Below, piece after piece: positions 53,436 through 62,142 of a DNA stretch of 64,000 nucleotides (positions within the stretch are counted from its first letter, which is position 1; every line of letters starts with the position of its first letter). A program made the position numbers and the translations under genes. Under the pieces are notes generated by a model. It searched no databases. It saw nothing but the letters and a program-made list of their open reading frames with translations, and was not told the origin of the DNA. The stretch comes from Pseudoxanthomonas sp. PXM02 (GTDB lineage Bacteria; Pseudomonadota; Gammaproteobacteria; Xanthomonadales; Xanthomonadaceae), in contig NZ_JACVAK010000002.1 of NCBI RefSeq assembly GCF_014851805.1, positions 434,001-498,000 of the forward strand, read 5' to 3'.

Positions 53436-54521
53436 TCAGCGTGCGCTGTAGGCGTGGACTTCGTCCACCAGCACGGCGACGTGGTCGGGATTCATGTCCG
53501 GCGACATGCCATGGCCGAGGTTGAACACGTGGCCTTCGCGTGAGCCGCCATTGCCGTCGCGGTAGCTGTCCAGCGCGCGGCGCACTTCGCGGCGGATCGC
53601 ATCGGGCGAGCCGTACAGCGTGGCCGGGTCCAGGTTGCCCTGCAGCGCGACCTTGCCCTGCGTACGGCGGGCGGCGTCGCCCAGCTCGATCAGCCAGTCC
53701 ACGCCGACGCCATCGGCGCCACTGGCGGCCAGTTCTTCCAGGTATGCGGCGGTGCCCTTGCCGAACAGGATCAGCGGGGCGCGCTCGGCGCCGTCGCCGC
53801 GATCCAGCTCGCGCGCGATGCGCTGCAGGTAGGGCAGCGAGAATTCGCGGTACATCGCCGGCGACAGCACGCCACCCCAGGTGTCGAACACCTGCAGCGC
53901 CTGCGCGCCGGCCGCACGCTGCGCGGCCAGGTAGGCGATCACCGCATCGGTGTTGACCGACAGCAGCTGGTGCAGCACCGCCGGTTCGTTCAACGCCATC
54001 GCCTTGATGCGGGCGAAGTCCTTGCTGCCGCCGCCTTCCACCATGTAGCAGGCCAGCGTCCACGGGCTGCCGGAGAAGCCGATCAGCGGCACCTTGCCGT
54101 CCAGTTCGTGGCGGATCACCCGCACCGCGTCCATCACGTAGCGCAGCTCGGTTTCCATGTCCGGCACGCCCAGCTTCGCCGCATCGGCGGCGCTGCGCAC
54201 GGTGCGTTCGAACTTCGGACCTTCGCCTTCCACGAAGTACAGGCCCAGGCCCATCGCATCGGGGATGGTCAGGATGTCGGAGAACAGGATCGCGGCGTCC
54301 AGGTCGAAGCGGCGCAGCGGCTGCAGGGTCACCTCGCAGGCGACCTCCGGGTTCTTCGCCATCCCGAGAAAGCTGCCGGCTTCCTTGCGGGTGGCGCGGT
54401 ACTCCGGCAGGTAGCGGCCGGCCTGGCGCATCAGCCACACCGGCGTGCGGTCCACGGATTCGCGGCGCAGGGCACGCAGGAATCTGCTGTTGGAAGCAGG
54501 GTCGTTCTTCAAAGCGGTCAT
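53436..54521 (-). CDS. hemE: Uroporphyrinogen decarboxylase
   Basis: 361 aa from the ATG at 54521; upstream codons belong to the WGR gene. It removes four acetate carboxyls from uroporphyrinogen III to give coproporphyrinogen III in heme synthesis. The family motifs are intact: [16 protein letters not shown] near residue 27 (Arg and Asp-type substrate site), [19 protein letters not shown] near 84 (catalytic Asp), [20 protein letters not shown] near 145, [12 protein letters not shown] near 205 and [20 protein letters not shown] near 337. Terminal gene of aroK-aroB-WGR-hemE. Confidence 0.97.
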   Translation of the reverse strand: MTALKNDPASNSRFLRALRRESVDRTPVWLMRQAGRYLPEYRATRKEAGSFLGMAKNPEVACEVTLQPLRRFDLDAAILFSDILTIPDAMGLGLYFVEGEGPKFERTVRSAADAAKLGVPDMETELRYVMDAVRVIRHELDGKVPLIGFSGSPWTLACYMVEGGGSKDFARIKAMALNEPAVLHQLLSVNTDAVIAYLAAQRAAGAQALQVFDTWGGVLSPAMYREFSLPYLQRIARELDRGDGAERAPLILFGKGTAAYLEELAASGADGVGVDWLIELGDAARRTQGKVALQGNLDPATLYGSPDAIRREVRRALDSYRDGNGGSREGHVFNLGHGMSPDMNPDHVAVLVDEVHAYSAR

Positions 54522-54541
54522 CGGGAGAATCCGGGAAGGGG

Positions 54542-54796
54542 TTACTTGGGCGCGTCGGCGCCGCGAGCGAACATCAGCTGGAAGCCGCGCTTGAGGTGGC
54601 TGTCGCGGGCCTTCTCGAACGCGGCGTTGGCCTCGTCCTGCAGCAGGTACTGCTCGCGCTTCAGCGTCGCACGGCCGCCGATCTGACCGCTTTCGCGCAA
54701 CAGTTCCCAGCCGCCGAACAGGTCGGGTTGCAGGGTCAGCTGGACGTAGCGGGGGGCTTCGCCCGCATCGGGGCGCTGCTGGAGGAGGACGCGCAT
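54542..54796 (-). CDS. WGR-domain protein
   Basis: 84 aa. One WGR domain fills the protein: [36 protein letters not shown], with the signature [12 protein letters not shown] near residue 30 (family Trp-Gly-Arg replaced by W..R..G spacing). WGR domains occur in poly(ADP-ribose) polymerases and many small bacterial proteins and bind nucleic acid. Standalone role is unknown. It is 9 nt downstream of aroB and 20 nt upstream of hemE, so it travels with the biosynthetic operon without an obvious functional tie. Confidence 0.85.
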   Translation of the reverse strand: MRVLLQQRPDAGEAPRYVQLTLQPDLFGGWELLRESGQIGGRATLKREQYLLQDEANAAFEKARDSHLKRGFQLMFARGADAPK

Positions 54797-54805
54797 GGCG
54801 ACATT

Positions 54806-55909
54806 TTAGCCGGACAGCGCGGCCAGCACGCGGGCCTCGTCCACGTCCGGCACCACCTCGGCCTGGCCCAAGCCGCGCCACAGCACCAGGCGCAGGCGGC
54901 CGGCCAGGTTCTTCTTGTCCAGCCGCATGCGGGTCAGCAGGGCGTCCGGTGCCAGCCCGGCAGGAATGCGGGTCGGCAGGCCGTACGCGGTCAGCAGCGC
55001 TTCCAGGCGATCGGCGTCATCGGCCGATGCCATGCCCAGGGCGGCCGACAGGCGTGCGGCCAGCACCATGCCCACGGCGACGGCCTCGCCATGGTTCAGG
55101 TTGTCGTTGCCCAGGCCGCCGTAGCCCTGCTCGGTCTCTATGGCGTGGCCGAAGGTGTGGCCGAAGTTCAGCAGCGCACGCTCGCCTTTCTCAAGCGGAT
55201 CACGCGCGACGATCTCCGCCTTGTGCTCGCAACTGGCGGCGATGGCCAGCGCCAGCGCCTCGCCGTCCATCGCCAGCAACGCGGTGCGCTCCTGCTCCAG
55301 CCACTGGAAGAAGCGGGCATCGCGGATCGCGCCGTACTTGATCACTTCGGCCAGCCCGGCGCGCAGCTCGCGCGTGGGCAGCGTCGCGAGTGCCGAGGTG
55401 TCGGCGAACACCGCGCGCGGCGGATGGAAGGCACCCACCAGGTTCTTGCCCTGCGGGATATCGACCGCGGTCTTGCCGCCGACCGACGAATCGACCATCG
55501 ACAGCAGCGTCGTCGGCACCTGCACGCAGTCCACGCCGCGCATCCAGCACGCGGCCGCGAAGCCGGCCAGGTCGCCGACCACGCCGCCGCCCAGCGCCAC
55601 CACACAGGCGTCGCGCGTCGCGCCGAGCGTCGCCAGCGCTTCGATGGCATGGCCGAAGTGCGCCAGCGTCTTCGACTCTTCGCCGGCCGGCAGGATGAAG
55701 GTGCCGATGGCCAGCTCGGGGCGTGCGGCGTGCAGCGCTTCACGCACGGCGCCGGCATACAGCGGTGCGACCACCGAGTCGCTGACCAGCAGCACGTGGC
55801 GGCCGCGCACGTGGCGCGCCAGCGCACCGCCGTCGGACAGCAGGCCGGGACCGATGGCGATGGTGTAGGGAATGTCGCCGCCGACATCGACGGTGCGGAG
55901 CTGGCTCAT
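54806..55909 (-). CDS. aroB: 3-dehydroquinate synthase
   Basis: 367 aa. Second step of the shikimate pathway: DAHP to 3-dehydroquinate, NAD- and metal-dependent. Motifs: [14 protein letters not shown] near residue 75, [22 protein letters not shown] near 103, [22 protein letters not shown] near 128 and [16 protein letters not shown] near 245 with the metal-ligand His pair, plus [19 protein letters not shown] near 266. ATGA overlap with aroK upstream. Followed by the WGR protein. Confidence 0.97.
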   Translation of the reverse strand: MSQLRTVDVGGDIPYTIAIGPGLLSDGGALARHVRGRHVLLVSDSVVAPLYAGAVREALHAARPELAIGTFILPAGEESKTLAHFGHAIEALATLGATRDACVVALGGGVVGDLAGFAAACWMRGVDCVQVPTTLLSMVDSSVGGKTAVDIPQGKNLVGAFHPPRAVFADTSALATLPTRELRAGLAEVIKYGAIRDARFFQWLEQERTALLAMDGEALALAIAASCEHKAEIVARDPLEKGERALLNFGHTFGHAIETEQGYGGLGNDNLNHGEAVAVGMVLAARLSAALGMASADDADRLEALLTAYGLPTRIPAGLAPDALLTRMRLDKKNLAGRLRLVLWRGLGQAEVVPDVDEARVLAALSG

Positions 55910-56448
55910 GCGTTCTCTTCGATGGGTTGCCAGCGATGCGCCAGCAACTGGGTCAGGCGGGCTGTCGCCTCGGGCGGCGTCAGGCCGTCGGTGTCCAGGG
56001 TCAGGTCGGCCACGTCGCGGTACAGCGGCTCGCGCGTCACCGCCATGTCGTGCAGTACCTGCTCGCGGTCGGGGCGCTGCAGCAGCGGGCGGTTGGTGCA
56101 GCGGCCCAGGCGCTTGAGCTGCGCGTCCACGCTGACCTGCAGGTAGACCACGTAGCCACGTTGTTTCATCTGTATCCGATTGTCGGCATCCAGCACGGCG
56201 CCGCCGCCGGTCGAGATCAACTGGCCGTGGCCGGCCAGCAGTTCGTGCAGGGTGGCTTTCTCGCGCTCGCGGAAACCGGCTTCGCCCACATGCTCGAACA
56301 GCGAGGCGATGCTGGCGCCGGTGCGGTCGACGATGGCCTGGTCCGCATCGACGAACACCAGCCCGAAGCGCTCGGCCACGCGCTTGCCGATGGACGTCTT
56401 GCCGGCCCCCGTGGGGCCGACCAGGATCAGGTTGGGGGCCGGATTCAT
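55906..56448 (-). CDS. aroK: Shikimate kinase
   Basis: 180 aa. Phosphorylates shikimate with ATP, fifth step of the aromatic pathway. P-loop [13 protein letters not shown] at 11-23, shikimate-site Asp in [13 protein letters not shown] near 33 and [14 protein letters not shown] near 57, and [13 protein letters not shown] near 79, the conserved GGG motif. The lid segment [10 protein letters not shown] lies near 119. Start at the ATG at 56448. First gene of the operon aroK-aroB-WGR-hemE; divergent from dodecin with 106 bp between. Confidence 0.96.
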   Translation of the reverse strand: MNPAPNLILVGPTGAGKTSIGKRVAERFGLVFVDADQAIVDRTGASIASLFEHVGEAGFREREKATLHELLAGHGQLISTGGGAVLDADNRIQMKQRGYVVYLQVSVDAQLKRLGRCTNRPLLQRPDREQVLHDMAVTREPLYRDVADLTLDTDGLTPPEATARLTQLLAHRWQPIEENA

Positions 56449-56554
56449 GATGGGACAGATGCTAGCACCGCCCGCGTGCGTGGCGTGGGCTTAACACCAG
56501 CAGGACTACGGTGGCGCTCCGGCACAGAGCCGGTCATCCGAGGAGGAATGCGCC

Positions 56555-56758
56555 ATGTCCGTTGCCAAGATCATCGAGGTCAACGCATCGTCGAAGACCA
56601 GCATGGAGGACGCCGTCAAGGTCGGCCTGAAGAAGACGTCCGAGACGGTGAAGAACATCAAGGGCGCCTGGGTCAACGAGATCAAGGTGGTCACCGACGA
56701 CGGCGGCAACGTGCAGGAGTGGCGCGTCAACCTGCGCATCACCTTCGTGGTGGCGTGA
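56555..56758 (+). CDS. Dodecin, flavin-binding small protein
   Basis: 67 aa, the standard dodecin size. The fold is one helix plus three strands forming a dodecameric flavin store: SVAKIIEVNASSKTSMEDAVKVG, then TSETVKNIKGAWVNEIKVVTDD containing the flavin-stacking Trp (residue ~39), and WRVNLRITFVV as the last strand. It binds FMN/riboflavin and may protect against free flavin. The ATG at 56555 follows GAGGAGGAATGCGCC, a strong ribosome site. Single gene, followed by repeats. Confidence 0.95.
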   Translation: MSVAKIIEVNASSKTSMEDAVKVGLKKTSETVKNIKGAWVNEIKVVTDDGGNVQEWRVNLRITFVVA

Positions 56759-56784
56759 GGCGAGGGGCACGCACCGGGTAGGCA

Positions 56785-56853
56785 GGTGCGGGATAGATAG
56801 GTGTGGGATAGCTAAGTGTGGGATAGCTAAGTGTGGGATAGCTAAGTGTGGGA
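56785..56853 (+). repeat. 15-bp tandem repeat running into a REP palindrome
   Basis: Units at 56785, 56800, 56815 and 56830, each 15 bp, with consensus RGTGTGGGATAGCTA; the first unit is slightly diverged and the third and fourth are identical. A partial fifth unit (AGTGTGGGA) merges with GTGGGAGCGACG, the left arm of the palindrome that follows. Confidence 0.8.
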
Positions 56854-56912
56854 GCGACGTAAGTCGCGATGAAGCGTCCGGATGTCGTCATCGCGACTTA
56901 CGTCGCTCCCAC
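56848..56912. repeat. REP-type palindrome, copy A
   Basis: A perfect 25-bp inverted repeat, GTGGGAGCGACGTAAGTCGC.. (56848-56872) and its reverse complement (56888-56912), with a 15-nt loop. Lies between dodecin and the P-loop kinase gene, which are convergent, so it may also act as a bidirectional transcription barrier. Confidence 0.85.
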
Positions 56913-56921
56913 CACCCGCAT

Positions 56922-57734
56922 CTACGCAACGACAGGTCTACGCGCCTCATCCAGCCCGATGACCCGGTCCGCCGTCGCCGGCAGCGTCGCCAGCAGGTGC
57001 CGGCTGGTGCGTTCGTAGTGCTGGATGAAGCGGTCCAGCTGCGCGCGGTCCATGCCGCCGCGTGCGGGATCGCGCGCCACCATCGCCTGTTCCTGCTGCC
57101 AGCGCCACGTGCGGACGATGTCGAAGCCCGGCGGCTGCAGGAACCAAAGCGCGTCGATGCGGGCCCACAGCGCCGGGTAGTCCTGGCGTAGCGCCGCGTT
57201 GCAGTAGCGTCGCCAGCGGCCGTCCGCATCCTCGTCGCGCTCCAGCGCGTTGAGCGGTGTCGCCAGGGCTGCCTCGTCTTCTGCTACGGCGCCCAGGCAC
57301 CAGCCTTCGAACAGCACCAGATCGACGCGCCCCCGCACCTGCGTCCACGCGTCTTGCGCGCGATCGTCGGCCAGCTTGTCGAAGCGGGGCAGGGCGACGT
57401 CGTCGCCCGCACGCAGTGCGTCCAGTACCTCGCACCCCAGCGCCACGTCGTGCGTGCCCGGGGGGCCGCGTGTGGCGAGCAGCGGATGGACATCGCGGCT
57501 CAGCTGTCCGCGCTGGTCGCGGGTCAGGTACAGGTCGTCCAGCGACAGCACGGCCACGCGCAGGCCATCGGTCTCGGCACGCGTGGCGATCTGCGCGGCC
57601 AGCGTCGATTTGCCACTTCCCTGCAGGCCGCTGATGGCGAACACCGGCGTGCGCGGCGTCAGCGCGCGTGCGGCGGCCAGCGCCTCGGCGACGATAGCGT
57701 CGGGAAAACCATCGGGGTGCGTTGCCTGCGTCAT
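56922..57734 (-). CDS. P-loop kinase, glycerate kinase / phosphoribulokinase-like
   Basis: 270 aa from the ATG at 57734; the longer frame only reads the divergent gene's upstream region. Walker A GLQGSGKSTLAA near residue 35, VAVLSLDDLYLTRDQRGQ near 61 (typical of the YGR205W/glycerate-kinase-2 like group), VDLVLFEGWCLG near 142 as Walker B-like, and YPALWARIDALWFLQPPG near 194. It phosphorylates a small metabolite, probably glycerate or a related hydroxy-acid, in the cytoplasm; substrate is not certain. Divergent from pdxH, with 49 bp between the start codons, so a shared control region is likely. Confidence 0.82.
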   Translation of the reverse strand: MTQATHPDGFPDAIVAEALAAARALTPRTPVFAISGLQGSGKSTLAAQIATRAETDGLRVAVLSLDDLYLTRDQRGQLSRDVHPLLATRGPPGTHDVALGCEVLDALRAGDDVALPRFDKLADDRAQDAWTQVRGRVDLVLFEGWCLGAVAEDEAALATPLNALERDEDADGRWRRYCNAALRQDYPALWARIDALWFLQPPGFDIVRTWRWQQEQAMVARDPARGGMDRAQLDRFIQHYERTSRHLLATLPATADRVIGLDEARRPVVA

Positions 57735-57783
57735 CGCGCGACAATAGCGCATGCCCGATACGCGGGCGCTGCCTGACGACGCC

Positions 57784-58386
57784 ATGACCGATCTGTACGC
57801 CGAAGCCCTGTCCACGTTCGCCACGCTGTTCGGCGAAGCCAAGGCCGCGGGCACCGAAGTCGAGGCGAATGCCATGACGCTCGCCACCGCCACGCCGGAC
57901 GGCCATCCTTCCGCGCGCACCGTGCTGCTGAAAGCGTTCGACGAGCGCGGCTTCGTTTTCTACACGCACACGCACAGCCAGAAGGGTCGCGAGCTGCACG
58001 ACAACCCGCGCGCGGCGTTGCTGTTCCTGTGGCGCAGCCTGCGCGAAGCCGGCATCCAGGTACGCGTGGAAGGCGCGGTAACGCCGGTCAGCGACGCCGA
58101 GGCCGATGCCTACTTCGCCTCGCGTCCGCGCCAGAGCCAGTTGGGCGCGTGGGCGTCGATCCAGTCGGAGACGCTGGACTCGCGCGAGGCGTTCGAGGCG
58201 CGCATGGCCGAGGTGGAAGCGCGTTTCGCCGATCGCGACGTGCCGCGGCCGGACGGGTGGAGCGGTTACCGCGTGGCGCCCGAGGCGATCGAGTTCTGGT
58301 ACGGCGCGCAGTTTCGTCTGCACGAGCGCTGGCGCTACGAGCGCGATGCCGCCGGCGCGTGGAGCAAGCGGATGTTGTTTCCTTGA
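57784..58386 (+). CDS. pdxH: Pyridoxamine 5'-phosphate oxidase
   Basis: 200 aa from the ATG at 57784, chosen because [16 protein letters not shown] is the usual family beginning (an ATG at 57751 adds 11 residues). Oxidises PNP and PMP to pyridoxal 5'-phosphate using FMN. Motifs: [27 protein letters not shown] near residue 42 (FMN site), [20 protein letters not shown] near 82, [17 protein letters not shown] near 121 and the C-terminal [11 protein letters not shown] with the PLP-site Arg. Normal length. A REP palindrome follows directly, then the BtuF-like gene. Confidence 0.95.
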   Translation: MTDLYAEALSTFATLFGEAKAAGTEVEANAMTLATATPDGHPSARTVLLKAFDERGFVFYTHTHSQKGRELHDNPRAALLFLWRSLREAGIQVRVEGAVTPVSDAEADAYFASRPRQSQLGAWASIQSETLDSREAFEARMAEVEARFADRDVPRPDGWSGYRVAPEAIEFWYGAQFRLHERWRYERDAAGAWSKRMLFP

Positions 58387-58404
58387 GCGGCATCTGCATC
58401 CCTG

Positions 58405-58471
58405 GTGGGAGCGACGTCAGTCGCGAACCGATGGCTTGTTGCGGGAAGCTCGCGACTGACGTCGCTCCCAC
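58405..58471. repeat. REP-type palindrome, copy B
   Basis: 22-bp perfect arms GTGGGAGCGACGTCAGTCGC.. (58405-58426) and complement (58450-58471) with a 23-nt loop. Same family as copies A and C, but TCAG replaces TAAG at the centre of the arm in both halves, a compensatory change. Lies between pdxH and the BtuF-like gene. Confidence 0.85.
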
Positions 58472-58486
58472 AGGGGGCACCCGGGC

Positions 58487-59284
58487 ATGACCGGCCCGCA
58501 ACGCATCGTCTGCCTGACGGAGGAGCCGACCGAAACGCTGTACGCGCTCGGCGAGCAGGACCGCATCGTCGGCATCAGCGGCTTCACCGTGCGTCCGCCG
58601 CAGGCGCGCAAGGAGAAGCCGAAGGTCAGCGCGTTCACCAGCGCGAAGATCGGCGAGATCCTGAAGCTGCAGCCCGACCTCGCCATCGGCTTCTCCGACA
58701 TCCAGGCCGATATCGCCGCCGAGCTGGTGCGGCACGGCGTGGAAGTCTGGATCAGCAACCACCGCAGCGTCGAAGGCATCGTCGACTATGTGCGGCGACT
58801 GGGCGCGCTGGTCGGCGCCGCGTCGCGGGCCAACGACTACGCCGATACGTTGGCGCGCGGGCTGGATGACGTCCGCGCACAGGCCGCGCGCCTGCCGCGT
58901 CGGCCGACGGTCTATTTCGAAGAATGGGACGAGCCGCAGATCACCGGCATCCGCTGGGTGTCCGAACTGATCGGTATCGCCGGTGGCGACGATGTCTTCC
59001 CGGAAATCGCGAAGGAATCGCTGGCCAAGCACCGCATCCTGGCGGATGGCAGCGAGGTCGTGCGCCGTGCGCCGGACATCATCCTCGGCTCGTGGTGCGG
59101 CAAGAAATTCCGCCCCGACCGCGTCGCCGCACGTCCCGGCTGGGATGCCATTCCCGCCGTTCGCGACGGCGAACTGCACGAGATCAAGTCGCCGCTGATC
59201 CTGCAGCCCGGGCCGGCCGCGCTGACCGATGGCGTGCAGGCGATCGCGGCGATCGTCCAGAGGTGGGCAGCGCGCCAGGGCTGA
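58487..59284 (+). CDS. BtuF-like helical-backbone metal/cobalamin-binding protein, without signal peptide
   Basis: 265 aa. It has the periplasmic-binding-protein class III pattern: PQRIVCLTEEPTETLYALGEQDRIVGIS at the N-terminus, EILKLQPDLAIGFSDIQADIAAELVRHGVEV near 58, RRPTVYFEEWDEPQITGIRW near 140, SWCGKKFRPDRVAARPGWDAIPAV near 205. It is like BtuF/FepB/FhuD binding proteins but begins directly with the first strand and has no signal peptide or lipobox. It may therefore act in the cytoplasm or have lost export. No permease or ATPase genes lie beside it. Confidence 0.8.
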   Translation: MTGPQRIVCLTEEPTETLYALGEQDRIVGISGFTVRPPQARKEKPKVSAFTSAKIGEILKLQPDLAIGFSDIQADIAAELVRHGVEVWISNHRSVEGIVDYVRRLGALVGAASRANDYADTLARGLDDVRAQAARLPRRPTVYFEEWDEPQITGIRWVSELIGIAGGDDVFPEIAKESLAKHRILADGSEVVRRAPDIILGSWCGKKFRPDRVAARPGWDAIPAVRDGELHEIKSPLILQPGPAALTDGVQAIAAIVQRWAARQG

Positions 59285-59325
59285 GGGCCACTGCATCTGC
59301 GGGGGGGCTGGTCGAGATATCGGGT

Positions 59326-59389
59326 GTGGGAGCGACGTAAGTCGCGATGAAGCACCGCGGCGCCTCATCGCGACTTACGTCGCTCCCAC
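59326..59389. repeat. REP-type palindrome, copy C
   Basis: 25-bp perfect arms (59326-59350 and 59365-59389), 14-nt loop, same sequence as copy A (GTGGGAGCGACGTAAGTCGC at the left). Lies between the BtuF-like gene and the convergent DUF4426 gene. Confidence 0.85.
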
Positions 59390-59442
59390 AGGAAGGCTCT
59401 TCGCTCCAGCAGGCTGGCTACATGGAGCCTTTCCGCTTCGCC

Positions 59443-59898
59443 TCAGAAATTCCGCTGGAACTTGACGGTCTCGCTGCGCCCATCCGCGGTCACGACCACT
59501 TCGAAGCGGTAGGAATTACGCGGCGAGATGCGGGCGATGCCGATGTGGTCGCGGTACCCGCCCGCGTCGATCTTGCGCAGATTAAGGGCCTGCCGGGCCC
59601 CGGACAGGTCGTGCGCGGTGACGCTGACCTCGCCGTCGGCATCGACTTCTTCGCCGCCGGTCACCGTGCGCAGCGCGACCAGCACCAGCGCGGTGCCGGC
59701 ATCCCGCTGCACGCCGTACTCCCTGGCGACGGGCTCGCTCAATGCCAGCGTCGGCACGGCGTTGTAGCGCACGCGCAGGTCGCCGAAGTCGGCTTCGGCC
59801 GGTGCGGCCTGCACGAACTCGGCGGCGCGCGGTGCTTCGCCGCCGGAGCAGGCGGCCAGCAAGGCGAGGAAGAGGGCGGGCAGCAAGCGGGTTTTCAT
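59443..59898 (-). CDS. DUF4426 family lipoprotein
   Basis: 151 aa if started at the ATG at 59898; the ATG at 59910 adds four residues. Lipoprotein signal LLPALFLALLAAC with lipobox Cys. The body ADFGDLRVRYNAVPTLALSEPVAREYGV near residue 35 and the end RDHIGIARISPRNSYRFEVVV match the DUF4426 family, small beta-sandwich lipoproteins often found beside proC in gammaproteobacteria. Function unknown; envelope location. 26 nt after proC, same operon. Confidence 0.8.
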   Translation of the reverse strand: MKTRLLPALFLALLAACSGGEAPRAAEFVQAAPAEADFGDLRVRYNAVPTLALSEPVAREYGVQRDAGTALVLVALRTVTGGEEVDADGEVSVTAHDLSGARQALNLRKIDAGGYRDHIGIARISPRNSYRFEVVVTADGRSETVKFQRNF

Positions 59899-59924
59899 GG
59901 ACGCGGTCATCGCAGGGATGGAGC

Positions 59925-60767
59925 TCAGTCGTTCGCCGCCGACAACTCGCCACCGCGCACCGTCGCCGCGTGCACGGCCTTCGCGACCAGGGCTTCGAAG
60001 CCGCCGGCCTGGAAGGTTTCGATCGCGGCCTGCGTGGTGCCGTTCGGCGAGGTGACGCGGCGACGCAGTTCTGCGGGCGTCTCGCCGCTTTCGGTCAGCA
60101 TGCGCGCCGCGCCCAGGATCGTCTGCAGCACCAGCGTGCGCGCCGCGTCGTCCGACAGGCCTTCGGCCCTGGCCGCGTCTTCCATCGCTTCGGCCAGCAG
60201 GAACACATAGGCAGGGCCGCTGCCGGATACGCCGGTCACCGCATCCATCTTCGCTTCGCTGTCGATCCACACGGTGGGGCCGGCGGATGACAGCAGCAGT
60301 TCCGCGCGCTGGCGGCCCACCGCGTCGACTTCATCGCTGGCATGCAGGCCGGTGACGCCGGCGCCCAGCATGGCCGGCGTGTTCGGCATGCTGCGCACGA
60401 CGGGTACGTTGCCGCCCAGCCAGCGTTGCATCTGCGCGGCGGTGATGCCCGCCGCAATGGAGACCGACAGCGGACGCTGCGTCTGCGCGCGTAACGCGAG
60501 GCTTTCGCACACCGTGCGCATCACCTGTGGCTTCACCGCGAACAGCCAGGTGTCCGCGCCATAGGTCGCTTCGCCGGCGTCGGCGAACACCTGTACGCCG
60601 AAGTCCGCGGCGAGGGCGGCGCGCAGCGGTTCCGCCGGTTCGGCCACGCGGATGCGCGAAGGATCGGCGCCGCGCTTGATCAGGCCGCCGATCAGGCTGT
60701 GCGCCATGTTGCCGCCGCCGATGAAGGCCAGCGGATGCGTCAGGAGCGGGGAGTGCGATGCGGTCAT
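59925..60767 (-). CDS. proC: Pyrroline-5-carboxylate reductase
   Basis: 280 aa. Final step of proline synthesis: P5C to proline with NAD(P)H. Rossmann motif FIGGGNMAHSLIGGL near residue 14, VFADAGEATYGADTWLFAVKPQ near 60, RSMPNTPAMLGAGVTGLHA near 120, and the dimerisation-domain motif TGVSGSGPAYVFLLAEAMEDAA near 160 with VTSPNGTTQAAIETF near 238. Start at 60767. Third gene of yggS-hyp-proC-DUF4426. Confidence 0.96.
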   Translation of the reverse strand: MTASHSPLLTHPLAFIGGGNMAHSLIGGLIKRGADPSRIRVAEPAEPLRAALAADFGVQVFADAGEATYGADTWLFAVKPQVMRTVCESLALRAQTQRPLSVSIAAGITAAQMQRWLGGNVPVVRSMPNTPAMLGAGVTGLHASDEVDAVGRQRAELLLSSAGPTVWIDSEAKMDAVTGVSGSGPAYVFLLAEAMEDAARAEGLSDDAARTLVLQTILGAARMLTESGETPAELRRRVTSPNGTTQAAIETFQAGGFEALVAKAVHAATVRGGELSAAND

Positions 60768-60777
60768 GGCGGCAGGC

Positions 60778-61368
60778 TCACGGAGAAGGCGTGGGGAACG
60801 GCACGGCGCTGATGCGTGCCTCGAACCGGTGGGCGAGGTCGTCGTCGCCGGCGTAGGTCAGGGCGATGTCGCCGGTCCAGGCGATGTCAAAGCGGTCGCT
60901 GTCGCCGATGCGATGGAAGGTGATGCGGTGGTTGGCCACGCTGTCGTGGCCGAGCAGGTAGACGTGGAAAGCGAGGTCGTCCAGTTCGACACCCTCCAGC
61001 GTGCCGTTGGTGATCGTGTCGACCTCGAACGTCCGGCCGTCCAGCCACGCCGGCGTGAAATCCTCGATCGCACACAGCGGGAAGCCGCGGTCGTCGTCCC
61101 AGAACGTCGACGACAGCGTGCAGCGATGGTAGTTGCCCCACACACCGGGCGCCTCCCAGCTGCTGTCGTGGTCGTCTTCATCTGCGTCTTCGTCTTCGTC
61201 TTCGTCCAGTTCGATATCGCGTTCGGCGTAATAGTCCGCGCTGCGCAGATGCAGATCGCACCAGACCACACCGTCGACCACGCGCACCGTCCAGGCGAAC
61301 TCCGTCAGCGCGTGGCCTTCGGGCCACGGGTTGCCGGGGAAATGGATGCGGTCCTGGGCGGGGTCCAT
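60778..61368 (-). CDS. Unknown cytoplasmic protein with an acidic run
   Basis: 196 aa. N-terminal WPEGHALTEFAWTVRVVDG and a beta-rich body (GNYHRCTLSSTFWDDDRGFPLC, FAFHVYLLGHDSVANHRITFHRIGD in parts). An acidic stretch ELDEDEDEDADEDDHD near residues 53-68 is encoded by a GTCTTC-type hexanucleotide tract on the plus strand. Function not recognised. It is 3 nt after the yggS stop and 10 nt before proC, so clearly in this operon. Confidence 0.7.
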   Translation of the reverse strand: MDPAQDRIHFPGNPWPEGHALTEFAWTVRVVDGVVWCDLHLRSADYYAERDIELDEDEDEDADEDDHDSSWEAPGVWGNYHRCTLSSTFWDDDRGFPLCAIEDFTPAWLDGRTFEVDTITNGTLEGVELDDLAFHVYLLGHDSVANHRITFHRIGDSDRFDIAWTGDIALTYAGDDDLAHRFEARISAVPFPTPSP

Positions 61369-61371
61369 GCG

Positions 61372-62049
61372 CTACTTTGCCGGTCGCGCGCCGAACAGCG
61401 CTGTGCCGATGCGGACCATCGTGGCGCCGTTCGCGACGGCCAGCGGGAAGTCGTCGCTCATGCCCATCGACAACGTGTCCACGGCCGCGTGCCGGGCAGC
61501 CAGCGCGGCGTACAGCGCCTGCATGCGGACGAAGGCGGCCACCCGCAGCGCCGGGTCGGCATGCGGTGCGGGGATCGCCATCAGGCCACGCAAACGCAGC
61601 GTCGGTTCGGCGGCGATCGCCGTGGCCAGCGCGTCGACCTCGTCCGGCGCGCAGCCATGCTTGCTGGCCTCGTCGTCGATGTTCACCTGGATCAGCACGT
61701 TCAGCGGCGGCAGGTCGGCAGGGCGATTCCGTGACAGGGCGCCGATCAATTTGTGACGGTCGACCGTTTGCACCCAATCGAACACGCGCGCGGCAACGTC
61801 GGCCTTGTTGGACTGCAGGTGGCCGATCAGGTGCCATTCCAGCGTCATGTCCGCCAGTTCGCCGATCTTTCCCTGCGCTTCCTGCACGTAGTTCTCGCCG
61901 AAGGCGCGCTGTCCGGCGCGGGCCAGTTCGGCCACGGCAGAGGCCGGTTGCAGCTTGGAGACGGCCAGCAGCGCGGGCGTTGGCCGATGTGCGGCTTTCG
62001 CTGCGTTTTCAAGACGTTGCAGGGTCTCGCTGAGGGTGTCGGCGAGCAT
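61372..62049 (-). CDS. yggS: YggS-family pyridoxal phosphate homeostasis protein
   Basis: 225 aa. Single-domain PLP-binding TIM barrel without enzymatic activity that buffers PLP and affects amino-acid metabolism. PLP Lys in LLAVSKLQPASAVAEL near residue 31; GENYVQEAQGKIGEL near 50; EWHLIGHLQSNKADVAA near 71; SMGMSDDFPLAVANGATMVRIGTALFG near 197 at the phosphate site. Normal length. First gene of the operon; divergent from pilT, 93 bp between starts. Confidence 0.95.
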   Translation of the reverse strand: MLADTLSETLQRLENAAKAAHRPTPALLAVSKLQPASAVAELARAGQRAFGENYVQEAQGKIGELADMTLEWHLIGHLQSNKADVAARVFDWVQTVDRHKLIGALSRNRPADLPPLNVLIQVNIDDEASKHGCAPDEVDALATAIAAEPTLRLRGLMAIPAPHADPALRVAAFVRMQALYAALAARHAAVDTLSMGMSDDFPLAVANGATMVRIGTALFGARPAK

Positions 62050-62142
62050 GTTGGTCCAACCATTGGCGGGGACGGCGAGGGCGCTATACTGCCCTCCGGG
62101 GAATCAAGGTTCCAGTTCGCAGCAACTTGGGGAAGCAGCGTC

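Noticed and set aside
56785-56912. Possible CRISPR array
   Set aside because: Repeats are 15 bp with no spacers and run into a REP palindrome; no cas genes in the window.
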